Below, piece after piece: positions 9,145 through 18,075 of a stretch of DNA of 64,000 nt. Made by a program: the position numbers and the translations under genes. The notes beneath the pieces were generated by a model. The model was given only the letters and a program-made list of their open reading frames with translations, did not search any database and was not told where the DNA came from. The DNA comes from Sphingomonas anseongensis (GTDB taxonomy: Bacteria; Pseudomonadota; Alphaproteobacteria; Sphingomonadales; Sphingomonadaceae): positions 186,001 through 250,000 of the forward strand of contig NZ_JAMGBC010000001.1 of NCBI RefSeq assembly GCF_023516495.1, written 5' to 3'. The stretch's first letter is position 1, and each line of letters begins with the position of its first letter.

Positions 9145-9872
9145 ATTCGCCAGCCGGAGTGGATGCACACGAGGCCGCCGAGGATCGGCTCGGCGCTGGT
9201 ACGCTCGAAACCCGAATCCGCGATCATCCGCCGGAATTTCTCCGATTTCGGGAAGCGGCGGATGGATTCGACGAGGTAGCGATAGCTCTCCTCGTCGCGG
9301 GTGACGACCTTGCCGATCCGCGGAATCAGCTTGCTCGAATATCTGTCGTAGATATCGGCGAATCCGGGCCAGTCGCTGGTGGAAAATTCCAGGCAGAAGA
9401 AGCGCCCGCCGCGCCTGAGCACGCGATGAGCTTCCTTCAGCGCGGCGGGAATGTCGGTGACGTTCCTGATGCCGAACGCGATCGTATAGGCATCGAAGCT
9501 CGAATCCTCGAAGGTGAGGCCTTCGGCATTCTCCTGCTTCCACGCGAGGCCTTTCAGGCCCCGTTGCTCGGCCCGTTCCATCCCGACCGCGAGCATGTCC
9601 GAGTTTATGTCGGCAACGGTTACGTGCGCTCCCCGCTCGGCCATGCGGAAGGCGACGTCGCCGGTGCCGCCGGCCATGTCGAGGATATGCTCCCCCGCAC
9701 GCGGCTTCACCCGGGCGACGAACCGGTCCTTCCAGCGCCGGTGAAGCCCGCCCGACATCAGGTCGTTCATGAGGTCGTAGCGCCTCGCCACCGAGCTGAA
9801 GACATGGCCCACCCGGCGAGTCTTCTCGTCGGGGCTGACCAATTGGTCTCCGAAGTTCACCTTATCTGTCAT
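9141..9872 (-). CDS. ubiE: Demethylmenaquinone/ubiquinone methyltransferase UbiE
   Basis: A 243-residue SAM-dependent class I methyltransferase acting in ubiquinone synthesis (C-methylation of the benzoquinol ring). SAM-binding motif I is LDMAGGTGDVAFRM; the UbiE signatures YDLMNDLMSGGLHRRWK and AFGIRNVTD are present, and RVLRRGGRFFCLEFS is typical. The ATG at 9872 gives the usual MTDKVNFGDQ start; an ATG nine codons upstream is less likely. It heads the operon ubiE-ubiB-coaC-coaB-dut-moeB and is divergent from mutM, with 46 nt between them. Confidence 0.95.
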   Translation of the reverse strand: MTDKVNFGDQLVSPDEKTRRVGHVFSSVARRYDLMNDLMSGGLHRRWKDRFVARVKPRAGEHILDMAGGTGDVAFRMAERGAHVTVADINSDMLAVGMERAEQRGLKGLAWKQENAEGLTFEDSSFDAYTIAFGIRNVTDIPAALKEAHRVLRRGGRFFCLEFSTSDWPGFADIYDRYSSKLIPRIGKVVTRDEESYRYLVESIRRFPKSEKFRRMIADSGFERTSAEPILGGLVCIHSGWRI

Positions 9873-9918
9873 CGCCGTGCCTCTAGCTGGCTGCGCCAAC
9901 GTTCGCCATATCGCGCTG

Positions 9919-10725
9919 GTGCCCGAGCTTCCCGAAGTCGAAACGACCGTCCGAGGTCTGGAGAAGGTGCTGCTTGGGCGCAGGATCGCTCGAGTCGAGC
10001 TTCGCCGCGCCGACCTTCGGCGAGCCTTCCCGCCCGATCTCGGTCAGCGGCTGACCGGCTCGACGGTCACCTCTCTCGGCCGGCGCGGAAAGTTCGGCCT
10101 CATCTCAACCGACCGCGGCGACACTTTGGTCTTTCACTTGGGAATGTCGGGCAAGTGGCGAGTCGATCCCGCCGAGATCCACCCGCACGACCACCTCCTG
10201 ATCGAGACGGATGAAGGGCGTCGGCTGGCTCTGAACGACCCGCGGCGGTTCGGCTCCGTCGACCTGGTGAGCAGCGACAAAGTCGAGGCTTGGCGACCGA
10301 TCGGCGAGCTTGGAGCGGAGCCCACGGACCTCGACTCGCGCGAGCTGCTCGCCAGGCTTCGCGGCCGAAGCGCCCCGATCAAGTCGTTGCTGCTCGACCA
10401 GAGGCTGATCGCGGGGCTCGGCAATATCTATGCCTGCGAGGCGCTTCACCGAGCGCACATCAACCCTCGCAGCGCCGCGGGGCGCCTGTCGCTGCAGCGG
10501 GTCGAGCGGCTCGTAACCGCAATCGGCGAGGTCATCGACGAGGCAATCGAAGCCGGCGGCTCGACGCTTCGCGATTATGCGAGGCCGGACGGCGAGCTCG
10601 GCTATTTCTCCAAGCGATTCGCGGTGTACGACCGCGAAGGGAAGGCCTGTGCGTGCGGCGGGACGGTCCGGCGGATCGTTCAGGGCGGTCGGTCGACCTT
10701 TTACTGTGGCCGGTGCCAGCGCTAG
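9919..10725 (+). CDS. mutM: Formamidopyrimidine-DNA glycosylase
   Basis: A 268-residue bifunctional glycosylase/AP lyase that removes 8-oxoguanine. After removal of the initiator, the protein begins [14 protein letters not shown], with the catalytic Pro and Glu, so the GTG at 9919 is the functional start. The conserved lysine is in LGRRGKFGL, the helix-two-turn-helix includes [15 protein letters not shown], and the zinc finger ends FYCGRCQR. The first zinc pair is written CAC (one residue between the cysteines) instead of the usual CX2C. Only a weak ribosome site is visible. Confidence 0.95.
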   Translation: MPELPEVETTVRGLEKVLLGRRIARVELRRADLRRAFPPDLGQRLTGSTVTSLGRRGKFGLISTDRGDTLVFHLGMSGKWRVDPAEIHPHDHLLIETDEGRRLALNDPRRFGSVDLVSSDKVEAWRPIGELGAEPTDLDSRELLARLRGRSAPIKSLLLDQRLIAGLGNIYACEALHRAHINPRSAAGRLSLQRVERLVTAIGEVIDEAIEAGGSTLRDYARPDGELGYFSKRFAVYDREGKACACGGTVRRIVQGGRSTFYCGRCQR

Positions 10726-10771
10726 CGATGCCGCCGACGAGCTGTGCCCCGCACAGCCCTGGTTCGCGACA

Positions 10772-10800
10772 TTGACCCGAATCGCCTCCGCCTGTAGGGG
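10772..10800 (+). promoter_or_regulatory. Candidate rpsT promoter
   Basis: TTGACC (10772-10777) is followed after 17 nt by TAGGGG (10795-10800). The -35 is good and the -10 is poor. It is the only reasonable sigma-70-like pair I see in the mutM-rpsT gap and lies upstream of the leader hairpin. Confidence 0.3.
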
Positions 10801-10811
10801 ATCGCCCATAT

Positions 10812-10846
10812 CGGCGCGGGGGTTCCGTCCTCCGGCGCCGCTTTTT
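10812..10846 (+). terminator. Terminator-like hairpin in the rpsT leader (attenuator or mutM terminator)
   Basis: CGGCGC (10812-10817) pairs with GCGCCG (10835-10840), and the GGGGG that follows pairs with CCTCC inside, with one bulged G at 10834 and a 6-nt loop. The tract CTTTTTC comes next. The U-run ends 24 nt before the rpsT ATG. It either ends mutM transcription or acts as an attenuator in the rpsT leader. Confidence 0.65.
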
Positions 10847-10870
10847 CATGGATCAAGGGACTTTATTCGA

Positions 10871-11134
10871 ATGGCGAACACGCGGCAGGCCAAGAAGCGA
10901 ATCGGCCGGAATGCGAATCGCGCTGCGATCAATCACGCGCGAATCAGCCGAATCCGCACTTTCATCAAGGAAGTCGAAGCGGCTCTGACCGCCGGCAAGA
11001 AGAAGGAAGCGGCGGAGGCTCTCAAAAAGGCACAGCCGGAGCTCGCACGCGGCGTTTCGCGCGGAGTCATCCACAAGAATACGGCGTCGCGGAAATTGTC
11101 GCGCCTCTCCAAGAGGGTTGCCTCGCTCGGCTGA
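10871..11134 (+). CDS. rpsT: 30S ribosomal protein S20
   Basis: An 87-residue, very basic helical protein of the small subunit that binds 16S rRNA. The N-terminus [18 protein letters not shown] and the tail [15 protein letters not shown] are characteristic. The ATG at 10871 is preceded by a leader carrying a terminator-like hairpin; a strong intrinsic terminator follows at 11162. The order rpsT-dnaA is common in alphaproteobacteria. Confidence 0.97.
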   Translation: MANTRQAKKRIGRNANRAAINHARISRIRTFIKEVEAALTAGKKKEAAEALKKAQPELARGVSRGVIHKNTASRKLSRLSKRVASLG

Positions 11135-11161
11135 CACGGCCTCGCAAAGACCCCTTCTAAT

Positions 11162-11193
11162 CGGGCCGCCGGCGATCCGGCGGCCCGTTTCGA
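11162..11193 (+). terminator. Intrinsic terminator of rpsT
   Basis: A perfect 11-bp stem, 11162-11172 with 11177-11187, closes a CGAT tetraloop and is followed by TTTCGATT. It lies 27 nt after the rpsT stop. Confidence 0.85.
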
Positions 11194-11507
11194 TTCAGCA
11201 CTCAAAAAAATCTAGGATTCCCCGCGATTCGCGGAATGAGTAAAAATTTAACCACCCAAGAATTGGCAGTTTTGCGTCGTTTCAGCGCGTTTCCGTCAGT
11301 TTTCACTGTCAAGCCACTTTATTTCACTTTCGAAAAAAATGGGGTCTTGAAAGCTGCCGCTTAGGGTCTCAAAAACAGCGTTCCGAGGCGCGAATCCGCG
11401 CCAGGGGCAAGAGAGAATAAGGGCAGGGTGCGTGCGACTCGCGTCGCAGGCAACGGGTTCTTTTTGTCTCGGGGGCCAGGGGCACAAGCTGAGGGAGGCG
11501 CGAGTCA
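11194..11507 (+). promoter_or_regulatory. AT-rich dnaA leader with GANTC cluster
   Basis: This 314-nt gap between the rpsT terminator and dnaA contains no gene that I can see. Its first 150 nt are clearly richer in A/T than the rest of the window, with runs such as CAAAAAAAT and GAAAAAAAT. Four GANTC sites occur at or just before it (11192, 11216, 11226, 11392). Two hairpins are visible: CCGCG/CGCGG around 11221-11234, and a perfect 6-bp GGCGCG/CGCGCC at 11387-11402. No match to the DnaA box TTATCCACA was found, so I do not call an origin. The dnaA ribosome site GGGAGG is at 11493-11498. Confidence 0.5.
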
Positions 11508-12902
11508 GTGCAGGGCGGACGGACGGACTCATGCCAGCTGGACGACTCAAAGGTCGCGGCACCGCTTGAAGCAGCGTGGGACTCGATCCGGACGGGGCTT
11601 CGACGGGATCTCGGCGCTCGCACTTTCGACGGCTGGCTGAAGCCCGCATCGCTTGGCTCCCTCGACCCTGACACGGGCACGCTCGACATCGTCATGCCGA
11701 GCCAGTTCATGGCCGATTGGGTAACGTCCCATTTCGGGGAGCGGCTCACGCTCGCGTGGAAGACCACACTTCCGATCGTTCGCGATATCCGGGTCGTCGC
11801 CGCAGCCGACGCGCCGAGGCCGGCGCCTTTGCTCGTTCTCGAGGAAGCCCCTGTCCGCGCGGTCGAACGCGATCCTTCGGCGCCCAATTTCGACCCGCGC
11901 TACCGCTTCGAATCCTTCGTGGTCGGAAAGGCCAATGAAGTCGCAGCGACTGCCGCCCGCACCTTGGCGACGGCGGAGCAGGTCAGCTTCAACCCGCTGT
12001 TCATCCACGGCGGCACCGGCCGCGGAAAGACGCACCTGCTGCACGCCATCGGCCATACGTTCGCCGAGCGATTCCCGGGCCGGCGGATCGTGTCGATGTC
12101 GGCCGAGAAGTTCATGGTCGAGTTCATCCGGGCGCTGAAGGAAAACGACACGATCGGCTTCAAGAGCAGGCTTCGTGGTGCGGACCTGTTGCTGATCGAC
12201 GATGTCCAATTCATCGCCGGCAAGGATTCGACCCAGGAAGAATTCTTCCACACGATGAACGAGATCATCGGTGCCGGAAAAAGGCTGGTGATCACGTCCG
12301 ACCGCGCTCCCCAGGACCTTGACGGAATCGCACCGCGGATCCTGTCGCGCCTGTCGTGGGGGCTAGTCGCCGATATCAACTCGGCCGATTTCGAGCTTCG
12401 TTACAACATCATCGTCGCCAAGCTTGCGCTTCTGCCGGCTGTCGAGATGCCGGCCAACGTGATCGATTTTCTCGCTCGCCGCGTGACGTCGAGCGTCCGC
12501 GAACTCGAAGGCGCGCTTAACCGGATCGCCGCTTATGCGATGATGACCGGTCGCGACATCGACATCGCCTTCGTCGAGGAAGTGCTCGCGAACGTCCTTC
12601 GCGCCAACCAGCGCCGGATCTCGATCGATGAGATCCAGACCCAGGTCGCTGAGCATTACCGGATCCGCAAGGCGGAGATGACCTCGGCCCGCCGCGCCCG
12701 CGAGGTAGCCCGCCCGCGCCAGGTGGCGATGTATCTCTCGAAGCAGCTTACGCCGAAATCGCTCCCGGACATCGGTCGGCGGTTCGGCGGCCGCGATCAC
12801 ACGACGGTGATCCATGCTGTGCGCCAGATCGAACGCCTTCGCGCCGCCGACTCCGAGTTGGACGCCGACATCCGGCTTCTGACCCGCCAGCTCGAAGGCT
12901 AA
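11508..12902 (+). CDS. dnaA: Chromosomal replication initiator protein DnaA
   Basis: A 464-residue AAA+ initiator that binds DnaA boxes and melts the origin. N-terminal domain I ([20 protein letters not shown]) is followed by a linker, then the AAA+ domain with Walker [15 protein letters not shown] near residue 168 and Walker [17 protein letters not shown]-binding domain IV ends with the DnaA signature in [18 protein letters not shown]. The start is GTG at 11508 with GGGAGG 9 nt upstream. It is convergent with trpS, with 21 nt between the stops. Confidence 0.97.
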   Translation: MQGGRTDSCQLDDSKVAAPLEAAWDSIRTGLRRDLGARTFDGWLKPASLGSLDPDTGTLDIVMPSQFMADWVTSHFGERLTLAWKTTLPIVRDIRVVAAADAPRPAPLLVLEEAPVRAVERDPSAPNFDPRYRFESFVVGKANEVAATAARTLATAEQVSFNPLFIHGGTGRGKTHLLHAIGHTFAERFPGRRIVSMSAEKFMVEFIRALKENDTIGFKSRLRGADLLLIDDVQFIAGKDSTQEEFFHTMNEIIGAGKRLVITSDRAPQDLDGIAPRILSRLSWGLVADINSADFELRYNIIVAKLALLPAVEMPANVIDFLARRVTSSVRELEGALNRIAAYAMMTGRDIDIAFVEEVLANVLRANQRRISIDEIQTQVAEHYRIRKAEMTSARRAREVARPRQVAMYLSKQLTPKSLPDIGRRFGGRDHTTVIHAVRQIERLRAADSELDADIRLLTRQLEG

Positions 12903-12923
12903 GCGGCCGGGGCCGGGCGCCCG

Positions 12924-13940
12924 TTAGGCTTTCAACCCGACCGCAGACTTGGCCTTGGCGAGCGTCGGCGCGCCGAGCTCGGCTGCTCGCTTCGCACCCG
13001 CTGCGAGGATTCGATCGAGCTCGTCGGGGTCGCCGCGAAGCTCCTCGAGCCGCTGGCGGATCGGCGCGATCAAGGCGATCACCGAGTCAGCAAGAGCGGG
13101 CTTGAACTGGCCGAATCCCTGGCCGGCGTAACGGCCGAGCACCTGCTCGACGCTATCGCCGGTCACGGCCGCGTAGATGCCGACGAGGTTCCTCGCCTCC
13201 GGCCGGCCGTCCAGCGCCTTGGCATTGTCGGGCAGCGGCTCGGGGTCAGTCTTGGCCTTGCGGATTTTCTGCCCGATCGATTCGTCGCTGTCGGTCAGCT
13301 GGATCCGGCTCATCTCCGACGGGTCCGTCTTGGACATCTTCGATGTTCCGTCGCGAAGGCTCATCACCCGTGCGGCGGTCCCGCCGCCGATAAACGGCTC
13401 GGGAGGGACGAACAGGTCGACGTCGAAATCGGTGTTGAACTTGAGCGCGATGTCGCGAGTGAGCTCGATATGCTGCTTCTGGTCCTCGCCGACTGGCACG
13501 TGAGTCGCGCGATAGAGAAGGATGTCGGCCGCCTGGAGGACCGGATAGGTGAACAGGCCGACCGACGCGCCCTCGCGGTTCTTGCCGGCCTTGTCCTTCC
13601 ACTGGGTCATTCGATTGAGCCAGCCCATCCGAGCAGTGCCCTGCAGGATCCAGGTGAGCTCGGCGTGCGCCGGGATGTCGCTCTGGCGGAACAGGGTGGA
13701 CTTGGCCGGATCGATCCCGCTGGCAATCAGAGCGGCCGCCATTTCGCGGATGCTGGATCGGAGCTGCGCAGGATCGATGTCGACCGTCAGAGCATGCAGG
13801 TCAGCAAGGAAGAACAAGCATTCGGCTTCGTCCTGCATCCGCACCCAGCGAAGGATCGCGCCGAGCAGATTGCCGAGGTGAAGGTCGCCGGTCGGCTGGA
13901 TGCCGGAAACGACACGCATGGCGGGCTTGTCAGCCGGCAT
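12924..13940 (-). CDS. trpS: Tryptophanyl-tRNA synthetase
   Basis: A class I aminoacyl-tRNA synthetase (338 residues) that charges tRNA-Trp. Seen: the HIGH-type motif GDLHLGNLLGA near the N-terminus, the tryptophan pocket around VGEDQKQHIELTRDIA, and the KMSKS-type loop SKMSKTDPSE. I place the start at the ATG at 13940 because AAGGAGG lies 10 nt upstream. A second in-frame ATG at 13919 gives the family-typical MRVVSGIQPTGD and cannot be ruled out. The first codons overlap the end of murJ by 11 nt. Confidence 0.95.
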   Translation of the reverse strand: MPADKPAMRVVSGIQPTGDLHLGNLLGAILRWVRMQDEAECLFFLADLHALTVDIDPAQLRSSIREMAAALIASGIDPAKSTLFRQSDIPAHAELTWILQGTARMGWLNRMTQWKDKAGKNREGASVGLFTYPVLQAADILLYRATHVPVGEDQKQHIELTRDIALKFNTDFDVDLFVPPEPFIGGGTAARVMSLRDGTSKMSKTDPSEMSRIQLTDSDESIGQKIRKAKTDPEPLPDNAKALDGRPEARNLVGIYAAVTGDSVEQVLGRYAGQGFGQFKPALADSVIALIAPIRQRLEELRGDPDELDRILAAGAKRAAELGAPTLAKAKSAVGLKA

Positions 13941-15486
13941 CTTTCTGGGGCCTCCTTCGCCGGAGCAGCGTCCGCAGCTCTTCCTTGTCGGTCCCGCCAA
14001 GGACCCACACGAGCGGGAAATAAACTGCCATCCCGCCGCCGACCAGCGCCACCGTGCCGACCAGCCGCTCCCCCACGGAGCCCTTGAACCAGCCGGTTAG
14101 GCCTTGGCGGATGAGCACGAGCACTAGAACCATGGCAAGGCCTGCAGCGAGCTGACGAATCAGCCTGGACATCAGCCATTTCTCGACTCGGAAATGGCCG
14201 CGGCGGTGGAGGATCACGTAGAGGATCGCACAGTTGAGCCACGAGCTCAGCGCGACCGCGGCGGCAAGCCCGCCGATCCCGAATGGCGGGATCAGCGCGA
14301 AATTGAGGGCGATATTGACCGCGAGGACCGCAAGCGCGGTCTTTACCGGAGTCGCCGTGTCGCGGCGTGCGTAGAAGCCTGGGGTGAGCACTTTTACCAG
14401 CACGTAGGCAGGAAGGCCCAGAGCGACGATGGAGAGGGTAAGGCCGGTGAAATAGGCGTCGCGTTCGGTGAAGCGCCCCCCCTGGAAGATCGCCGAAACG
14501 AGCGGATGGGCGCTTGCCGCCAGAGCAAGCGCGGCCGGAAGGCACAGAAGCATCGCAAGGTCGGCCGCCTGGCCCTGGACCCGGGCGGCCTCCGCGTGTT
14601 CCCCGATATCGACGTGGCGGCTAACCTGCGGGAGGATCGCCGTCCCGATTGCCGCGCCGATCACCCCCAGCGGCAGCTGGTTGAGGCGGTCGGCATAGTT
14701 GAACCAGCTGACCGCGCCGGTGCCGATCCGAGTCAGGAAGAAGGTGTCGATGAAGACGCTCACCTGGTAGACGCCCGCGCCCAGCGTTGCGGGCACGACC
14801 ACTCGGATGAACTGGCGGACGCCGGGCGTGAGCTTCGGCTTGCGGATCTTGAGGACGATTCCGGCCCGCTTGCAGGCCGCCATCAATAGCCCGAGCTGGA
14901 GCACTCCACCGATCGTGACCGCCGCGGCGACCGCAGTCGCACTGATCTCGCCTCCCTCGCGCACGAGCACCAGAGCCACCAACATCGCCAGGTTGAGAAG
15001 CGCCGGCGCGAAGGCGGCCGCGGTGAACCGCGAGATGCTGTTGAGAATCCCCGAGAACAGCGACACGAGGCTGATCAGCAGCAGGTAGGGGAATGTGATC
15101 CTGGTAAGGAAGGTGCCGAACGCGAGCTGCTCGCCGTGCCATCCGGTGATCGCCCAGATGAACAGGGGCATGATGATTTCGAAGCCGAGCGTGAAAAGGA
15201 TCAAAGTCGGAAGGAAGACGGCGAGGACTTCCTCCGAGAAACGCTTGGCGTCCGCTTCGCCGCCGGACTGCAGCCGCTGGCTGTAGAGCGGGACGAATCC
15301 GGCAGAAAAAGCCCCCTCGCCGAACAACCGCCGGAACGTGTTTGGAAGCCGGAAGGCGACGTAGAATGCGTCGGTGTAAATGCCCGCCCCGAGGATCCGG
15401 GACATCAGCATCTCGCGAGCGAAGCCGGCGATCCGGCTCACCATCGTCAGCCCGCCGATCGTTCCGGTCGATTTGACCAGGTTCAT
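13930..15486 (-). CDS. murJ: Lipid II flippase MurJ
   Basis: A 518-residue MOP-superfamily transporter that moves lipid II across the inner membrane for peptidoglycan synthesis. The N-terminus TIGGLTMVSRIAGFAREM with LPNTFRRLFGEGAFSAGFVP is diagnostic. About 14 membrane helices are suggested by the hydrophobic blocks. The ATG at 15486 lies 31 nt after the secB stop, and the 3' end overlaps trpS, so secB-murJ-trpS looks like one transcript. Confidence 0.96.
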   Translation of the reverse strand: MNLVKSTGTIGGLTMVSRIAGFAREMLMSRILGAGIYTDAFYVAFRLPNTFRRLFGEGAFSAGFVPLYSQRLQSGGEADAKRFSEEVLAVFLPTLILFTLGFEIIMPLFIWAITGWHGEQLAFGTFLTRITFPYLLLISLVSLFSGILNSISRFTAAAFAPALLNLAMLVALVLVREGGEISATAVAAAVTIGGVLQLGLLMAACKRAGIVLKIRKPKLTPGVRQFIRVVVPATLGAGVYQVSVFIDTFFLTRIGTGAVSWFNYADRLNQLPLGVIGAAIGTAILPQVSRHVDIGEHAEAARVQGQAADLAMLLCLPAALALAASAHPLVSAIFQGGRFTERDAYFTGLTLSIVALGLPAYVLVKVLTPGFYARRDTATPVKTALAVLAVNIALNFALIPPFGIGGLAAAVALSSWLNCAILYVILHRRGHFRVEKWLMSRLIRQLAAGLAMVLVLVLIRQGLTGWFKGSVGERLVGTVALVGGGMAVYFPLVWVLGGTDKEELRTLLRRRRPQKDAG

Positions 15487-15517
15487 TGGCTTGGCTTCGG
15501 TCGCTCGCGCTTGCCGA

Positions 15518-16063
15518 TCAGGCTTCGCCGGAGCCTTCGCCGGCCTCGTCCGCCGCCGGCAAGGCGTCGCCCGCGCCGTCCTGCGGCTGCTCGCCCGGCT
15601 GGGCCTGTGCCTGCGCCATATAGGCGGCGGCGAAGTCGATCGGCTCCAGGAGCAGGGGCGGGAAGCCCATGTTCTGGATCGACTCGCAGACGATCTGGCG
15701 GGCGAACGGGAACAGGAGGCGCGGCGCCTCGATCAGGAGGAACGGACCGATCGCCTCTTCGGGGAAGTTGCGAAGCCCGAACAGGCCGGCGAAGGTCAGG
15801 TCGACGAGGAAATGGACGCCGCTTTGGGAATGCGCCTTCACCTCGATCTTGAGCATGACCTCGCTAACCTCGTCGGAAACCTTGTCGACGTTGAGGTTGA
15901 AGCCGACGTCCAGGCTCGGCTGGTCCTGCCACTGGAAGACCTGGGGAGCGCTTGGGCTCTCGACCGACAGGTCCTTGATATATTGGGCAAGCGTCGCCGC
16001 CTGCGGGCCGTTGGCATTTCCGTCGGCTCCATTGCCGGCGGGGGTGGAATCCTCTTGAGCCAT
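15518..16063 (-). CDS. secB: Protein-export chaperone SecB
   Basis: A 181-residue cytosolic tetrameric chaperone that keeps precursors unfolded and hands them to SecA. The conserved core runs YIKDLSVESPSAPQVF, then FLVDLTFAGLFGLRNFPEE, then EAPRLLFPFARQIV, and GFPPLLLEPIDFAAAY. A non-conserved Ala/Gly/Glu-rich tail follows. The ATG at 16063 has a GAGGCGAGA stretch upstream; the further open frame upstream lacks SecB homology. It is divergent from the Tim44-like gene. Confidence 0.96.
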   Translation of the reverse strand: MAQEDSTPAGNGADGNANGPQAATLAQYIKDLSVESPSAPQVFQWQDQPSLDVGFNLNVDKVSDEVSEVMLKIEVKAHSQSGVHFLVDLTFAGLFGLRNFPEEAIGPFLLIEAPRLLFPFARQIVCESIQNMGFPPLLLEPIDFAAAYMAQAQAQPGEQPQDGAGDALPAADEAGEGSGEA

Positions 16064-16184
16064 CTTTGAGTTCTCGCCTCGAACTGGGTGGATACGGAGC
16101 CGGAATGCCCCGGGTGCGTTTCGGATGTGGCGCCTAGCAGTCGCCCAAATGGCGTGCAATGGCGTGGACGGGACCAAGCAGGCT

Positions 16185-16213
16185 TTGAATATGGTCCCGA
16201 CGCGCATTATGTT
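16185..16213 (+). promoter_or_regulatory. Candidate promoter of the Tim44-like/mltA/smr operon
   Basis: TTGAAT (16185-16190) and TATGTT (16208-16213) are separated by 17 nt, a fair sigma-70-type pair, about 31 nt before the proposed TTG start. Confidence 0.45.
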
Positions 16214-16243
16214 CGATGGAAGATTGGCTTTGGATCACAGCAT

Positions 16244-16897
16244 TTGACCGTCATCATCATCCTCGCGCTCGTGGCGCTCTTCATCGGCCTTCGGCTGTAC
16301 AGCGTCCTCGGCGAGCGCACTGGCCACGAGCAGCAGCCGATCCTGAAGCCCGCCGACCCGGATGCGCGGGTGGAGCGCCCAGCGGCGCCCGTTTCGCCGG
16401 TTGCCCAGCCGGCGGCCGATCCCGCCGACCTTGCCTATTTGCCGACCGCCGGGCCCGGCGTCCGGGCGCTCCTCGCCGCCGACCCGACGTTCGACGTCGC
16501 CCGCTTCCTCGAAGGCGCTAAGGCCGCTTACCAGATGATCCTGGAGTCATTCTGGAGCGGCGACCTCAGCAAGCTTCGGTCCCATGTCGATGACCATGTC
16601 TATGACGCGTTCGCCTCGTCGGTCGAGCAGCGGAACAAGGAGGGGCTGATCCTGGAGAACCGGCTGGTCCATATCGACCAGGCGGTGATTTCGGCGACCA
16701 CGCTCGAACATACGATCGCATTCGTCACCGTCCGCTTCGAAGCGGATATCGCCGCGGTCACCCGCAACAAGGACGGCGAAGTCGTCGCGGGAGCGATGAC
16801 CGACGCGGTCCAGACGCGCGACCTGTGGACCTTCCGGCGCGATCTCGCGACCAAGGATCCCAACTGGCTCCTGGTTGAAACCGACGAGGAAGAGTGA
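16244..16897 (+). CDS. Tim44-like domain inner-membrane protein (TimA-type adaptor)
   Basis: A 217-residue protein with one N-terminal membrane helix (VIIILALVALFIGLRLYSVL), a Pro/Ala-rich linker and a C-terminal Tim44-like fold. The core has VARFLEGAKAAYQMILESFW, AFASSVEQRN, and the terminal TRDLWTFRRDLATKDPNWLLV, which is the Tim44 pattern. It is probably a cytosol-facing adaptor at the inner membrane. I infer a TTG start at 16244, directly before the helix; no other standard start lies closer in frame. It is divergent from secB and translationally coupled to mltA, an envelope context. Confidence 0.8.
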   Translation: MTVIIILALVALFIGLRLYSVLGERTGHEQQPILKPADPDARVERPAAPVSPVAQPAADPADLAYLPTAGPGVRALLAADPTFDVARFLEGAKAAYQMILESFWSGDLSKLRSHVDDHVYDAFASSVEQRNKEGLILENRLVHIDQAVISATTLEHTIAFVTVRFEADIAAVTRNKDGEVVAGAMTDAVQTRDLWTFRRDLATKDPNWLLVETDEEE

Positions 16898-18075
16898 GGT
16901 CCTGGCTTAGAGGGCTCGCCCTCGCTTCCTTCGCACTTCTGGCAGCCTGCGCAACCAGGCAAGTCGTTCCCCCGCCGGCAACGCGGCCGCCTCCGGTCCA
17001 GCCGCAGCCAATTCCGCAGCCGGTGCCGCCGCCGCCGGCCAATGCGGTGCAGGCCGGAATAGCGCTTGCAGCGCCGGCGATCCTTTCCGAAGCCGATGCG
17101 GCCGAAGCGCTCCGCGCGTTTCGGTTGAGTTGCAGCTCGCTCGTTCGGCGTACCGACAAATCGGGGCTGACCAATCCCGCCGACTGGCAGGGAGTCTGCG
17201 CACAGGCCGCGGCCGTCCAGCCCGGCGGCGCGTCGGCATTCTTCCAATATTCGTTCGACTGGCTCCGAGTCGGCGATGGCAAGGCGTTTGCCACCGGCTA
17301 TTTCGAGCCCGAGATCGCTGCTTCGCCGGTGCAGGCGCCCGGCTATACGACGCCGATCTACGTCTCGCCCCCTGACCTCGTCCGCTGCACCTTGCCCGAC
17401 GGGAAGACCGGGCGCGGCCGGATCGACGAAAACGGCCAGTGCACCCTCTATTTCACCCGCGCCGACATCAACCGTGGTGTGCTTGCCGGCAAAGGCCTGG
17501 AGCTCGCCTGGGCCGCCGATCCCGTCGAATTGTTCTTCCTTGAGATCCAGGGGTCCGGGCGGCTTCGCTTCCCCGACGGAACGGTGATGCGCATCGGCTA
17601 CGCCAACCAGAACGGCCGCGATTATGTCGCGATCGGGCGGCTGTTGAAGGAGAGGGGAATCTTGCCGCCCGGCGGCACCAACATGGATTCGATCGTCGCC
17701 TGGATGCGCTCGAACCCCGACGCCGCCCAGGCGCTGATGGAGGAAAATCTCTCCTACATCTTCTTCAAGGTTCTGACCGGTCCGGGACCGCTGGGAGCAC
17801 TGGGGATTCCGGTCACTCCGCGGGCCACGGTCGCCGCCGATCCGAATTTCATTCCCCTGGGGGCGCCGGTCTTCCTCTCGGTGGACCGTCCGGAAGCGTC
17901 CGGCATCTGGGTCGCTCAGGACACTGGGGGAGCGATCAAGGGCAGCAACCGCGTGGACACCTTCTGGGGCGCGGGCGAGGACGCTCGAAGGATCGCCGGA
18001 GGAATGTCCGCCAAGGGCCAGGCCTTCGTGCTGATCCCCAAGGGCGCAGCAGCGCGTGCGCTCGCTCAGCGCTGA
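16894..18075 (+). CDS. mltA: Membrane-bound lytic murein transglycosylase A
   Basis: A 393-residue lipoprotein enzyme that cleaves peptidoglycan glycan strands to 1,6-anhydro products. A signal peptide ends in the lipobox LAAC (Cys at about 19), followed by a Pro-rich stretch. The MltA barrel region includes FATGYFEPEIAASP and PVELFFLEIQGSGRLRFPDG. The C-terminal 3D domain shows ATVAADPNFIPLGAPVF, WVAQDTGGAIKGSNRVDTFW and an aspartate-rich GAGEDARRIAG. The GTG at 16894 overlaps the previous stop as GTGA. It overlaps smr by 20 nt. Confidence 0.95.
   Translation: MRSWLRGLALASFALLAACATRQVVPPPATRPPPVQPQPIPQPVPPPPANAVQAGIALAAPAILSEADAAEALRAFRLSCSSLVRRTDKSGLTNPADWQGVCAQAAAVQPGGASAFFQYSFDWLRVGDGKAFATGYFEPEIAASPVQAPGYTTPIYVSPPDLVRCTLPDGKTGRGRIDENGQCTLYFTRADINRGVLAGKGLELAWAADPVELFFLEIQGSGRLRFPDGTVMRIGYANQNGRDYVAIGRLLKERGILPPGGTNMDSIVAWMRSNPDAAQALMEENLSYIFFKVLTGPGPLGALGIPVTPRATVAADPNFIPLGAPVFLSVDRPEASGIWVAQDTGGAIKGSNRVDTFWGAGEDARRIAGGMSAKGQAFVLIPKGAAARALAQR

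Noticed and set aside
9145-9543. N-terminal extension of ubiB through ubiE
   Set aside because: The open frame runs inside ubiE in another phase; UbiB homology starts at 9144.
11194-11507. Replication origin beside dnaA
   Set aside because: No DnaA-box matches to TTATCCACA and no iteron array; in alphaproteobacteria the origin is often elsewhere (near hemE or parAB).
12903-12923. Bidirectional terminator between dnaA and trpS
   Set aside because: A short GGGCGCCC palindrome exists but there is no U-tract on either strand.
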